From Methanobacterium sp. (GTDB taxonomy: Archaea; Methanobacteriota; Methanobacteria; Methanobacteriales; Methanobacteriaceae), in the NCBI GenBank assembly GCA_030017655.1, contig JASEIM010000010.1:9519-73518 (forward strand): DNA of 64,000 nucleotides, given 5' to 3'. Within the stretch, counting starts at the first letter, position 1. Each line of letters opens with the position of its first letter. A model generated the notes under the pieces. The model searched no databases. It was not told the origin of the DNA and was given only the letters and a program-made list of their open reading frames with translations. The position numbers and the translations under genes were made by a program. Below are positions 8,970-18,266 of this stretch, in pieces.

Positions 8970-10862
8970 ATGGCAAATCTAAATTCTAAGTCAAGTTTAT
9001 TCAATTTAAGAACATATAAGACATCAGAGGAAATTAAAGTCCCTGAAAAGATCATAGATCAGATTATTGGACAGGAAGAAGCAGTTGAAACTGTAAAAAA
9101 AGCTGCAAAACAAAAAAGAAATGTTCTTTTAATTGGTGAACCAGGAATTGGTAAATCCATGCTTGCAAAGGGAATGGCAGAATTACTCCCTTCAGAAGAA
9201 CTTCAAGATGTACTTGTATACCCCAATATAGAAGATAACCATAATCCATTAGTGGGGGTAATGCCTGCTGGCGAAGGTAAAAAAATAGTGACAAACTATA
9301 AAACCAAAGCTAAAAGCCAGGAAGAAAAGAAAAATATGTTTACAATGATCCTAATAACCTTTATTCTGGTTGTTGGATTCATTTTAGGTCAATTTCTGGC
9401 GGCAATTATTGCAGCAGGTATAGTATTCCTGGCATTACAGCAGATGAAGCCAAAAACATCAATAATGGTTCCAAAACTTCTTGTAAATAACGAAAATAAC
9501 GTAATAGCTCCTTTTGTAGATGCAACTGGTTCACATGCCGGAGCACTTTTAGGTGACGTAAGACATGACCCTTATCAATCAGGAGGATTAGGAACCCCTG
9601 CTCATGAACGTGTTGAGGCAGGAATGATTCATAAGGCCAATAAGGGTGTTCTTTACATAGATGAAATTGGGACTATGAAAATGAAGACTCAGCAAGAGCT
9701 TTTAACAGCCATGCAGGAGAAAAAATATTCCATAACAGGACAAAGTGAAACAAGCAGCGGCGCAATGGTAAGATCTCAGGAAGTACCCTGTGATTTTGTT
9801 CTTGTAGCTTCTGGTAACCTTCAGGTACTTGAAGGAATGCATATAGCTCTTAGATCAAGAATAAGAGGTTATGGTTACGAAGTTTATATGAAAGATTCTA
9901 TGCCTGACAATCCGGAAAATAGAGATAAATTAGTTCAATTTGTAGCTCAAGAAGTTGAAAAGGACGGTAGAATACCTCATTTCAGTAGGGAGGCTATTGC
10001 AGAAATTATAAAAGAAGCTCAAAGAAGAGCAGGCAAAAAAGATTCACTTACATTAAAATTGAGAGATTTAGGGGGTCTTGTAAGGGCTGCAGGGGATATT
10101 GCTAAAGGAGAAGGCTCAGATAATGTTAAGGTATCGCATGTTATAAGTGCTAAAAAATTAGCAAGAACCCTAGAACAGCAAATTGCAGATCGTTATATAG
10201 GCCAAAGGAAAAAATATAAGGTATTTAAATCTGAAGGTGGCGAAGTAGGTACTGTAAATGGTCTTGCAGTAATTGGAGATAGAAGCGGTATAATTTTACC
10301 AATAGTGGCCGAGGCTGCTCCTGCTCAAAGTAAAGAAGAAGGTAGAATCATTGCAACAGGTAAACTTGGAGACATAGCTAAAGAGGCAGTTCAAAACGTA
10401 AGTGCATTAATTAAAAAGCATACTGGAACTGATATATCAAGCTATGATATTCACATACAGTTCCTTCAAGCATATGAAGGTGTAGAAGGAGATAGTGCAA
10501 GCGTATCAGTTGCTACTGCAGTTGTTTCTTCACTTGAAAACATTCCTGTTGACCAGTCAGTTGCATTAACTGGTTCATTAAGTGTCCGTGGGGATGTACT
10601 CCCTGTAGGTGGAGTTACAGGTAAAATTGAGGCAGCAGCCGAAGCAGGAATTACAAAGGTCTTAATACCTAAATCAAACATGCATGATGTGTTAATTGAA
10701 GAAAGATACAAGAATAAAATTGAAATAATTCCTGTAGAAACTTTGAATGACGTACTTGAACATGCACTTATTGGTAAAGGTAAAAAAGGGCTTCTGGACA
10801 AGATGCAGAAGATAACCGATATGGTTCCAAAGGGAATCCTACAGAAACCTGCAACTCATTAA
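8970..10862 (+). CDS. lonB: Membrane-anchored ATP-dependent protease LonB
   Basis: The archaeal membrane-bound Lon protease, which degrades unfolded proteins at the membrane. Order: AAA+ Walker A at residues 56-63 (GEPGIGKS); a two-helix membrane hairpin at about 123-158 inserted before Walker B, diagnostic of LonB; Walker B in VLYIDEIG; then the S16 protease domain. The catalytic dyad is Ser509 in GDSAS and Lys552 in TGKIEAA, 43 residues apart as in characterised LonB. AGGAGGT lies 11 nt upstream of the ATG; an in-frame TTG at 8958 overlaps that site and is rejected. Length (630 aa) is typical. Confidence 0.97.
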   Translation: MANLNSKSSLFNLRTYKTSEEIKVPEKIIDQIIGQEEAVETVKKAAKQKRNVLLIGEPGIGKSMLAKGMAELLPSEELQDVLVYPNIEDNHNPLVGVMPAGEGKKIVTNYKTKAKSQEEKKNMFTMILITFILVVGFILGQFLAAIIAAGIVFLALQQMKPKTSIMVPKLLVNNENNVIAPFVDATGSHAGALLGDVRHDPYQSGGLGTPAHERVEAGMIHKANKGVLYIDEIGTMKMKTQQELLTAMQEKKYSITGQSETSSGAMVRSQEVPCDFVLVASGNLQVLEGMHIALRSRIRGYGYEVYMKDSMPDNPENRDKLVQFVAQEVEKDGRIPHFSREAIAEIIKEAQRRAGKKDSLTLKLRDLGGLVRAAGDIAKGEGSDNVKVSHVISAKKLARTLEQQIADRYIGQRKKYKVFKSEGGEVGTVNGLAVIGDRSGIILPIVAEAAPAQSKEEGRIIATGKLGDIAKEAVQNVSALIKKHTGTDISSYDIHIQFLQAYEGVEGDSASVSVATAVVSSLENIPVDQSVALTGSLSVRGDVLPVGGVTGKIEAAAEAGITKVLIPKSNMHDVLIEERYKNKIEIIPVETLNDVLEHALIGKGKKGLLDKMQKITDMVPKGILQKPATH

Positions 10863-10872
10863 ATTTAACTTT

Positions 10873-10896
10873 GAAAGGAAATTCCTTTCATTTTTT
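10873..10896 (+). terminator. Hairpin plus T-run terminator after lonB
   Basis: GAAAGG and CCTTTC form a 6-bp stem around AAATT, followed by a run of T. It starts 10 nt after the lonB stop and suits intrinsic termination. Confidence 0.6.
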
Positions 10897-11031
10897 TAAT
10901 TTATTTTTGCTTTAAACCAGCTTTTGTATCATATGATAATAAATAAGAATTATGGATGATATCAATTTTCATGCTAATTTTTACTAAAATGTGTTTAATA
11001 AATGTATTAATTAAGAAATAAGGACGATAAG

Positions 11032-12627
11032 ATGGAAAAATTAAGATTTTTTGATTTGGATCTCAAAGATGAGATAAAGAAGGCAATTGAAGATATGGGT
11101 TTTGAGGAAACAACTCCAATCCAGTCTCTTGCAATTCCACATATACTGGAAAGAAAAGACGTAATAGGTCAAGCACAAACAGGGACAGGAAAAACCGCAG
11201 CTTTTGGAATACCAATTTTAGAACTGGTCAATCCAGAAAATAAAAAATTACAAGTGGTAATTTTATGCCCTACAAGAGAACTTGCCATTCAAGTGGCAGA
11301 AGAATTAAGGAAATTATCAAAATACATAAAAAAACTAAATGTCTTGCCGATATATGGTGGTCAGCCAATAGAAAGGCAAATTAAAGCACTAAGAAAAGGT
11401 GTTCAGATTATTATAGGTACGCCTGGCCGTGTAATGGATCACATGAGGCGGGGAACATTAAAAATGGACAATGTGAAAATCATGGTTCTTGATGAAGCGG
11501 ATGAAATGCTGGATATGGGATTCCGTGAAGACATAGAATTTGTTTTACAAGATATGCCTGATAAAAGACAAACATTACTTTTTTCAGCAACGATATCTAA
11601 GCCAATTCTAAATTTAACTAAACAATATTTAACTGACCCTGAATTTTTAAAAGTTGCTCATCAAAAAATGACAGTACCTGTTGAAATTCAACAGGTTTAT
11701 TTTGAAGTTAAAGAAAAAATGAAACTTGAACTTTTATCCCGTCTGATCGATATATACAACCCAAAATTGTCATTGGTTTTCTGTAACACTAAAAAACGTG
11801 TCGATACACTTGTAACTCATCTCCAGGTTCGGGGATACCTTTCTGATGGACTCCATGGAGATATGACTCAAAGGCAAAGAGATAACGTCATGGCAAAGTT
11901 CAGAAGCGGTCAAATAGAAATTCTTGTTGCAACTGATGTAGCTGCACGGGGAATTGATGTAGATGATATTGAGGCAGTGTTTAATTACGATGTGCCAAAC
12001 GACGATGAATATTATGTGCATAGAATTGGTAGAACAGGACGGGCTGGTAGAACAGGACGGGCATTCACATTTGTATCTGGAAGAGAAATCTATCAATTAA
12101 GGGATATACAAAAATTCACCAAAACCAAGATAGAACAGCACAAAATCCCCTCACTTGCCGATGTTGAAGAAGTCAGGACAGATATGTTCTTGGAAAGAGT
12201 AAAATCGGTTGTAAACAATGCTGATTTAAGTAAATATATTCATTTAGTTGAAAGATTAATGGAAGAGGATTACACATCAGTTGAAACATCTGCTGCTCTT
12301 TTAAAAATGTTTATGAGTAAAGATGATGGTTCGGAACCTTCAGATGAAGTGTTTGGAGATACTGGCGCTGGTCCGGGCATGGTTAGATTTTTCATGAATA
12401 TAGGTCGCAAACAAAGGGTCAAGGCAAAAGATATAGTTAGAGCTGTTGGAGAAGAAACAGGACTTTCCAGCCAGTTAATTGGTAAAATAGATATATTTGA
12501 TAAATTTTCCTTTGTTGAAGTACCTGAGGCAAATGCAAAAGAGTTCCTTTCTTTGATGAACAGAGGGAAAATAAAGGGAAAATCTGTGAACGTGGAGCCT
12601 GCAAAAATCAAAGCATTCGAAAATTGA
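11032..12627 (+). CDS. DEAD-box RNA helicase with DbpA-type C-terminal domain
   Basis: A 531-residue ATP-dependent RNA helicase. Motifs run in order: Q motif TPIQSLAIP, motif I AQTGTGKTA, Ia PTRELAIQ, TPGR, DEAD, SAT, then IV/V (VFCNTKKR, ARGIDVDDIE) and VI HRIGRTGRAG. Residues of about 440-520 form a small RRM-like DbpA domain (GMVRFFMNIGRKQRVKAKDI), which in bacterial DbpA/CsdA relatives binds structured RNA. It may assist ribosome assembly or RNA unwinding. GTAGAACAGGACGGGC-type tandem bases encode the duplicated RTGRAGRTGRA. Its last codons form the 5' arm of the hairpin array at 12619. Confidence 0.95.
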   Translation: MEKLRFFDLDLKDEIKKAIEDMGFEETTPIQSLAIPHILERKDVIGQAQTGTGKTAAFGIPILELVNPENKKLQVVILCPTRELAIQVAEELRKLSKYIKKLNVLPIYGGQPIERQIKALRKGVQIIIGTPGRVMDHMRRGTLKMDNVKIMVLDEADEMLDMGFREDIEFVLQDMPDKRQTLLFSATISKPILNLTKQYLTDPEFLKVAHQKMTVPVEIQQVYFEVKEKMKLELLSRLIDIYNPKLSLVFCNTKKRVDTLVTHLQVRGYLSDGLHGDMTQRQRDNVMAKFRSGQIEILVATDVAARGIDVDDIEAVFNYDVPNDDEYYVHRIGRTGRAGRTGRAFTFVSGREIYQLRDIQKFTKTKIEQHKIPSLADVEEVRTDMFLERVKSVVNNADLSKYIHLVERLMEEDYTSVETSAALLKMFMSKDDGSEPSDEVFGDTGAGPGMVRFFMNIGRKQRVKAKDIVRAVGEETGLSSQLIGKIDIFDKFSFVEVPEANAKEFLSLMNRGKIKGKSVNVEPAKIKAFEN

Positions 12628-12695
12628 TAATTTTCTGCGTCAAAATTTATAATTTTGACAGATTTTTGATGCGTCAAAATCCCATGGTTTTTGAC
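12619..12695 (+). repeat. Tandem hairpin array C, starting in the helicase stop codon
   Basis: Three consecutive palindromes with 3-nt loops. Hairpin 1 (12619-12635): GAAAATT-gat-AATTTTC, in which the helicase stop TGA (12625-12627) straddles arm and loop. Hairpin 2 (12639-12659): 9-bp stem GTCAAAATT-tat-AATTTTGAC. Hairpin 3 (12673-12695): GTCAAAATCC-cat-GGTTTTTGAC with one T:T mismatch. Hairpins 2 and 3 share GTCAAAA arms, so they look like diverged copies. The same architecture recurs at 20622, 24036 and 33426. Confidence 0.88.
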
Positions 12696-12734
12696 AGCCT
12701 GCAAATAAAAGGGAATAATTTATTATCTTTAAAT

Positions 12735-13112
12735 TTATTTTGCTTTTCCATTTTTACAGAAATAAATGCCGGGTTCTTTTGAATCCAGTTTATATTCTTT
12801 CCAAACTTCACAGTTGATGCAGTTACATTTTTTATTGGTGTCAATATCTTCACAAACTGCTTTTCCATTGGTACAGTACATTCCAGGGAAATCTTCAGGT
12901 TCTGGGCTCATTCCTTTCATGGAAATTTGCAGCATTTTCATTTTGTTTTGTGCACATTCGCTAACTTTTTGAACTGGACACTGGGAACAGAAACATCTAA
13001 TCATATTTTCTCTATCAAACTCAATATATGTTTTATCTTCTTTTGAAGATGTATCAGTCTTTCTTTTTGTTATTAAAGAGCTTCCCGTTTCTATTATGCT
13101 CTTCCACTTCAC
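12735..13112 (-). CDS. Cysteine-rich DUF2769-like protein
   Basis: A 125-residue protein with two similar cysteine clusters: FCSQCPVQKVSECAQ followed by MYCTNGKAVC (residues about 38-85), then CNCINCEVWKEY followed by YFCKNGKAK at the end. The spacing suggests two small metal-binding knuckles (zinc or Fe-S), each ending in a YFCxNGKA-like turn, as in the methanogen family DUF2769. The start is GTG, with GGTGG about 6 nt upstream. Function unknown. Its 3' end faces the helicase. Confidence 0.75.
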   Translation of the reverse strand: MKWKSIIETGSSLITKRKTDTSSKEDKTYIEFDRENMIRCFCSQCPVQKVSECAQNKMKMLQISMKGMSPEPEDFPGMYCTNGKAVCEDIDTNKKCNCINCEVWKEYKLDSKEPGIYFCKNGKAK

Positions 13113-13238
13113 AGATTACCACCATTAATTTGTATGTAATAATATAAATTTAAATATTATTATATCTGAATCGGCCCAGTTGATAGTTTAAAGATAATCT
13201 AGGGAAATATTAACAATAATCCCTTATATAGTAATATT

Positions 13239-14051
13239 ATGGTGAAATTTAAGGTCACATGTACAGAAGATAATCAAATTTTTGTGGTTACATCTGCTTT
13301 TTCAAAACTCTACAATAAATTCAAGGATTTAAAAGTCCAGAGAGGAAGAATCGTTCACATAACAGGCTCTCCAGGAACTGGTAAATCGTCTAATATTTAT
13401 CATGCTATAAATCTTTTAGATTTAAAGTTTTATGATGCAGAATTAAAATTAAACAGTCTGAAATTAAGTCCGAAAGAAGTGTTTGAAGAGTTTATAAATA
13501 CATTGAAGAGAGATTTTAATGTAAAAACAAAAGAAGAAGCATACACAGAACTTTCAAAGTATGATATTGTTTTATTTGCCGATAAATTACTTGATTATGG
13601 ATATTTAAACAAAAATAGGATTCAACTCAGCGAATGGTTACGAGTTAATCGTTTGAAATCAATAATACTTTATTTTATAGTGATTTATGAATGCTTAAAA
13701 TATTATAATGACTTAAAAAGAGTGAATTTAGTTTTTCACACTACCTGGACTTTTTTGTTAAATAACAAAAAATATGATCTACTAACAGATTTCAGATTTT
13801 CATCTAAATTATTTACTGGGATCTTAAACTTATTTTTTGAAGTAGTAGAAATAAGATATTATGAATTAGAAACCATTGAAATAGTCAAAAGCCATTTTAA
13901 AGGTATAAGTGATTCCCAAATTAGAAAATACATCCAAAAATATGGTTGCAGACCAAGATATATACTTGAGGCTATAAATGATAATTTAATAACTTCAAAA
14001 GTCTCAAATTCAAATATTAAAGCTGTAAAACCTGTATGTAAACCAAGATAA
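13239..14051 (+). CDS. Archaeal P-loop ATPase of unknown role
   Basis: A 270-residue protein with a clear Walker A (GSPGTGKSSN, about residues 43-52) and an AAA/STAND-like C-terminal winged region (SDSQIRKYIQKYGCRPRYIL). No convincing Walker B is visible; LVFHTTW or IVLFA may stand in its place. No partner domain is recognisable. There is no clear ribosome site, and a TATA-like CTTATATAGT lies only about 10-15 bp before the ATG, so the true start or the promoter may differ. It converges with prs, 30 nt apart. Confidence 0.7.
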   Translation: MVKFKVTCTEDNQIFVVTSAFSKLYNKFKDLKVQRGRIVHITGSPGTGKSSNIYHAINLLDLKFYDAELKLNSLKLSPKEVFEEFINTLKRDFNVKTKEEAYTELSKYDIVLFADKLLDYGYLNKNRIQLSEWLRVNRLKSIILYFIVIYECLKYYNDLKRVNLVFHTTWTFLLNNKKYDLLTDFRFSSKLFTGILNLFFEVVEIRYYELETIEIVKSHFKGISDSQIRKYIQKYGCRPRYILEAINDNLITSKVSNSNIKAVKPVCKPR

Positions 14052-14081
14052 TGAAAAAAATGAATATATGTTTATATAGAA

Positions 14082-14951
14082 TTAATTTTCACTTTTTTTA
14101 AGTGCTTCAGCAACAATTGAAGCCACAGATATAACGCTCACTTCAGATTTTAAGGTATCAGTTGCAACAATGTCATCCACACCTGCAGTAAAAATTTTAA
14201 GCAGTGCATCTTCAACAAGTACACCGTGAACGCATGATACAATAACCTTTGAAGCACCATGTTCTTTTAAAATCTTTACAGCATTCACAATTGTGCCGCC
14301 AGTACTTATAATATCATCAATTATGACAGCTTCCTTTCCTTTAACATTAAGACTTTTTGGTTTTGTTTCAACTTCTTCAGGCGATATTCTTGTTTTTTCA
14401 AGATAATCATATTCACAATGAAGAATATCTGCAATTTCTTTTGCAAAACCCAGAGCTCCTTTATCCGGTGCGATAATAACAGGGTTTTCAAGAGTTTTTT
14501 TAACATAATCTGCAATGGGCGGCATTGCAGAGAGATCATGGGCAGGAATATTGAAAAATTCAGTAATGTTATCTTCATGAAGATTTATGCAGAATATTTC
14601 ATCTGCACCTGAAAATTCCAGAAGTTCTGAAATTATAGTGGCTGAGATGGCTTCACCACTTTTAAAACGTCTTTCCTGTCTTCCGTATCCAAAATAAGGT
14701 ATTACAACTTTAATTTTTTTAATACCCATACTTTTTAAGTTTTTAAGGATTAAAAAAAGCTCTATTAAATTTTCATCCTGAGGATATCCTGTTGATTGTA
14801 CAACAATGGCTTCATCTTTTAATTTTCCATTTATACGAATATATCGTTCGCCATCAGGAAATTTACGTGTTTCAATGGGAATTAAAGTTGTATTAAGTTC
14901 TTTTGCAATCTTTGCTGCTAATTTTTGTGAAGCGGATCCACCTATTATCAA
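14082..14951 (-). CDS. prs: Ribose-phosphate pyrophosphokinase
   Basis: Makes PRPP from ribose 5-phosphate and ATP for nucleotide, His and Trp synthesis. The sequence shows the ATP flexible loop region (GYGRQERRFKSGE), the catalytic loop and the PRPP-binding motif VIIDDIISTGGTI, with metal-site HEDN. The frame opens at a GTG (14960), but GGTGA lies 5 nt before a TTG at 14951, giving the family-like N-terminus (M)IIGGSASQ, so I prefer 289 aa. This is the archaeal class II/III length. Confidence 0.95.
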   Translation of the reverse strand: MIIGGSASQKLAAKIAKELNTTLIPIETRKFPDGERYIRINGKLKDEAIVVQSTGYPQDENLIELFLILKNLKSMGIKKIKVVIPYFGYGRQERRFKSGEAISATIISELLEFSGADEIFCINLHEDNITEFFNIPAHDLSAMPPIADYVKKTLENPVIIAPDKGALGFAKEIADILHCEYDYLEKTRISPEEVETKPKSLNVKGKEAVIIDDIISTGGTIVNAVKILKEHGASKVIVSCVHGVLVEDALLKIFTAGVDDIVATDTLKSEVSVISVASIVAEALKKSEN

Positions 14952-15305
14952 GAAAATCACCTATTAAATTATTGTAAAAGTTTTTATTTATAATTTGAAA
15001 TCAACTTATTTATCATATCAATTAATATAAATTAATTATAAGTCTATGAAGTGGAAGATAGTACTGTAAACATCTTTTTTACTTTAATATCTATCTACAT
15101 GTTATATAATGATTTTTAAAAACAGTGAAGGTATATTTCATATTCAACACATACAGTATATAAAAGTATATACAGTTAAATATTCGTATATTAAGTTAAT
15201 CTATTTTAGATTACTTTAATTAATATCACCACTTTAAAATCTTAAAAAAACTAATATTTCATTAATTAGCAATAAACAGAGTCTGATAAATTAGAGGTGG
15301 AGAAA
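14952..15305. other. prs-hypA divergent intergenic region
   Basis: About 350 nt with no gene. The motif GTATATA or a close relative appears four times between 15131 and 15195, two of them spaced 10 bp apart in AGTATATAAAAGTATATA. These may be stacked TATA boxes or a helix-turn-spaced regulator site in front of hypA. Confidence 0.45.
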
Positions 15306-15686
15306 ATGCATGAACTTTCAATGGCAGATGCCATAGTAAAGACTGCAGTTGATGTAGCAGAAAAAAATGACGCTCAAAAAATCACTGAAGTTACAATAGA
15401 AATTGGGGGACTTGCTCTACTTAACCCTGAACAACTTAAATTCATGATTGAAGTTTTAAGTGAAGATACTCTTCTTGAAGGTGCAGAAATAAATATAGAA
15501 GAAATTCCAATTGAAATAAAATGTAAATCATGTAATTATGAGGGTCCAGCAGGTTCAGATGAATTAGATCATTATATGCCTATTGTGAAATGCCCGGAAT
15601 GTGAAGAAGTTTCTATTGAAATAGTTAAAGGAAGAGAATGTAACGTTAAAAATATTAAAATAGAAAAGGAGGAAGAAGATGCATAA
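15306..15686 (+). CDS. hypA: Hydrogenase nickel incorporation protein HypA
   Basis: Nickel metallochaperone for [NiFe]-hydrogenase maturation. The mature N-terminus MHELSMADAI carries the essential nickel ligand His2, which fixes the start at the ATG 15306 rather than the GTG at 15297 that overlaps the ribosome site GAGGTG. The zinc domain has two CxxC pairs (CKSC, CPEC). At 126 aa it is slightly longer than bacterial HypA. It overlaps hypB by 8 nt, so the two form an operon. Confidence 0.96.
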   Translation: MHELSMADAIVKTAVDVAEKNDAQKITEVTIEIGGLALLNPEQLKFMIEVLSEDTLLEGAEINIEEIPIEIKCKSCNYEGPAGSDELDHYMPIVKCPECEEVSIEIVKGRECNVKNIKIEKEEEDA

Positions 15687-16332
15687 AATTGCTGAAGTAG
15701 AAATACAGCACGACATAATGGTTGCTAACAAAAAGCTTGCCAAGAGAAATCAGAGGATATTTGATAAAGCTGATGTATTTACCGTGGATGTTTTAGGGGC
15801 TATAGGCTCTGGAAAGACTTCTCTTATAGAAAATCTCATTGAAAAAATGGATAATAAAATAGGTGTCATAGCAGGGGATGTGATAAGTAGATTTGATGCC
15901 GGAAGATTTGAAAAATACAACGTTCCAGTTGTAGGGCTAAATACTGGTAAAGAATGTCATCTGGACGCCCATCTCGTTGAACACGCCCTTGACGACCTTC
16001 CACTTGATGATATTGAAATTCTATTTATAGAGAACGTAGGTAACCTCATATGTCCTGTTGATTTCGACCTTGGAGCTCATATAAGGATGGTAGTCATAAG
16101 TGTAAGCGAAGGAGATGATACTGTAGAAAAACATCCTTTGATATTTAAAGATGCAGACATTGTGGTTATTAACAAGGTGGATATAGCTAAAGCGGTCGGT
16201 GCGGATGAAAACAAAATGTTTAATGATGTTAAAGAGCTTAATCCAGACGTAATTGTTATAAAGAGCAGTCTCAAAACAGGTGAAGGTCTCAATGAGATTA
16301 TGGAGAATATTGAAAAATTCATGAACGACTGA
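15679..16332 (+). CDS. hypB: Hydrogenase maturation GTPase HypB
   Basis: GTPase that works with HypA to load nickel into [NiFe]-hydrogenases. It has a P-loop (GAIGSGKTSL), the metal/GTPase switch region with Cys and His (KECHLDAHLVEHAL), FIENVGNLICP and the base-specific NKVD. It lacks the N-terminal His-rich stretch of some bacterial HypB. AGGAGGAA, inside hypA, lies 5 nt upstream of the ATG. Length 217 aa. Confidence 0.97.
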   Translation: MHKIAEVEIQHDIMVANKKLAKRNQRIFDKADVFTVDVLGAIGSGKTSLIENLIEKMDNKIGVIAGDVISRFDAGRFEKYNVPVVGLNTGKECHLDAHLVEHALDDLPLDDIEILFIENVGNLICPVDFDLGAHIRMVVISVSEGDDTVEKHPLIFKDADIVVINKVDIAKAVGADENKMFNDVKELNPDVIVIKSSLKTGEGLNEIMENIEKFMND

Positions 16333-16360
16333 TTTTCAAATTTTTTAAGCCGGTGATTAG

Positions 16361-17386
16361 TTGAAAGTATGGATCGATCTTGTAAATGCACCTCATGTAA
16401 GGTTTTTTAAAAGTATTATTGAATATTTAAAGGCTGAAGGAGAAGATGTGCTGATTACTTCCCGTAAATTTGGAGATATTCATAAACTCCTTGATCTTTT
16501 CAAAATAGAGCACATATCTGTTGGAAAACATGGAGTAACATTATCACAAAAACTTGAAGAAAGCACAAAAAGAGCATATGAACTTTCAAAGATAATTTCA
16601 AAGGAAAAACCGGATGTTGCAGTATCAAAACATTCCATTGAACTTCCGCGAGTTGCATTTGGACTGGGAATACCCCGCGTTTATGTCCTTGATAATGAAC
16701 ACGCCCTGGCTGCAAATAAGCTTACATTACCTCTCTGTGATAAAATAATAATTCCTGAAGCCATAGATACATGGGATGTTTTAAAAACAGGAGCGGATCC
16801 AAATAGTTTAATTAGATACAATGGTACATCTGAACTTACCCATCTTAAAGACTTTGAATATAATAAAAACATATTTGAAGACCTTAATTTAAATTTAGAT
16901 AAATCTAAAACTATATTGATGAGACCAGAACCAGCTCTTGCCTCATATTTAGATACTGACTGTAGAAAATCTGTTTTATCACCCATTGTGGATGCATTAG
17001 AGGAACACGCAAATATACTTGTAATTCCAAGATTCAAAGAACAGCAACAGATATTTGAGGATGATCCGGATGTTACTTTAATAAAACCGCCTGTAGATAC
17101 GTTCAGTTTAATGAAAAAATGCGATTTAGTTATCGGTGCAGGAGGTACAATGAATAGAGAGGCTGCTTTATTAGGCACTCCTGTTATATCATGTTACCCT
17201 GGTAAAATATTAGCAGTAGATAAATATTATGTTGATCAGGGTTTAATGAAAAGATCTACAGATTTAGATGAAATCATTAACATCTCTTTGAATTTGTTGA
17301 AAGATCATGAGGATAGAAAAGAAATGGAAACTGATGATCTTTTTGATCTGATAATTAAGAATATTTATGAATCTGCTGAGGCTTGA
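16361..17386 (+). CDS. DUF354 family protein (glycosyltransferase-B-like)
   Basis: A 341-residue archaeal protein matching DUF354: MKVWIDLVNAPHVRFFKS at the N-terminus, then two Rossmann-like halves. The C-half includes VIGAGGTMNREAALLGTPVIS, which resembles the nucleotide-sugar-binding loop of GT-B enzymes such as WecB or MurG. The starting TTG at 16361 has GGTGA 4 nt upstream. It follows hypB after 28 nt, so it may be cotranscribed, though a hydrogenase link is not evident. Substrate unknown. Confidence 0.85.
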   Translation: MKVWIDLVNAPHVRFFKSIIEYLKAEGEDVLITSRKFGDIHKLLDLFKIEHISVGKHGVTLSQKLEESTKRAYELSKIISKEKPDVAVSKHSIELPRVAFGLGIPRVYVLDNEHALAANKLTLPLCDKIIIPEAIDTWDVLKTGADPNSLIRYNGTSELTHLKDFEYNKNIFEDLNLNLDKSKTILMRPEPALASYLDTDCRKSVLSPIVDALEEHANILVIPRFKEQQQIFEDDPDVTLIKPPVDTFSLMKKCDLVIGAGGTMNREAALLGTPVISCYPGKILAVDKYYVDQGLMKRSTDLDEIINISLNLLKDHEDRKEMETDDLFDLIIKNIYESAEA

Positions 17387-17406
17387 AAAGACTTTAAAAA
17401 AATTTG

Positions 17407-17480
<74 letters not shown>

Positions 17481-17594
17481 ACAATAAAACTTGAATATGA
17501 TACTATTTAAATTGTACCATTACAGTAATTAACAATTTGGTTTTGTGATATTTAAATTTAATGTTATTGGTTAAAAATAGGGGGGAAATTAAAG

Positions 17595-18086
17595 ATGACA
17601 AATTATAGGGTAAGAAATACAGAGGAAAACGATTTTGTTGAGATAGCTGATCTGGCAGAAAAATGCAGCCCAATGGCAACCGAAAGGAACTCAATTTATC
17701 ATATATTCACTAAATTTTTCAAAAGCACATCATTGGTAGCTGAGTTAGATTCTGGAGAAATGGCAGGATTTCTTTTAGGGTTTATATCCCAGGAAAATCC
17801 TGAAGAAGCATATATGCATCTTTTATGTGTTGATCCTAAAATAAGGGGTAGAGGTATAGGAAAAGCACTCGTAGAAAAATTCTTAGAACTGGCATCTTTA
17901 AAAGGCTGTAAAAGGGTTTATTTAATTACAAAACCTATAAATTGGAAGTCAATATCATTTTATAGGAATTTAGGATTCCTGGAAGAAAAAGAAGGAAATA
18001 CTATAAACATTATGGGAGCCACTGCCATTAGAAATTACAATGGTATGGGAGAGCACATGGTGGTTTTTTATAAAGATATAGAATAG
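17595..18086 (+). CDS. GNAT-family N-acetyltransferase
   Basis: A 163-residue acetyl-CoA-dependent acyltransferase. Motif A is clear in LLCVDPKIRGRGIGKALVEK (R/Q-x-x-G-x-G/A), followed by the strand YLITKPIN and the FYRNLGF motif B. GGGGGG lies about 8 nt upstream of the ATG. The acceptor (protein N-terminus, amino acid or antibiotic) cannot be deduced. Single gene. Confidence 0.9.
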   Translation: MTNYRVRNTEENDFVEIADLAEKCSPMATERNSIYHIFTKFFKSTSLVAELDSGEMAGFLLGFISQENPEEAYMHLLCVDPKIRGRGIGKALVEKFLELASLKGCKRVYLITKPINWKSISFYRNLGFLEEKEGNTINIMGATAIRNYNGMGEHMVVFYKDIE

Positions 18087-18266
18087 TACCACAAACACTT
18101 TTAAAGAGGTTTGTTCAATAGATATAAAAGACAAAAATATGAATATAATAATAAGGAATATGGTTAGATTTTTGATTTAGTATTATATTACACATATTTT
18201 ATTATATTAACCTATAATTAATCTGCATTATCAAGTTATAACCCTTAAAGGCTTGGAGGAATAGAA

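Noticed and set aside
14952..15305. A riboswitch or small RNA before hypA
   Set aside because: The repeated GTATATA elements fit promoter-like DNA; no stable fold with conserved GC-rich stems is visible.
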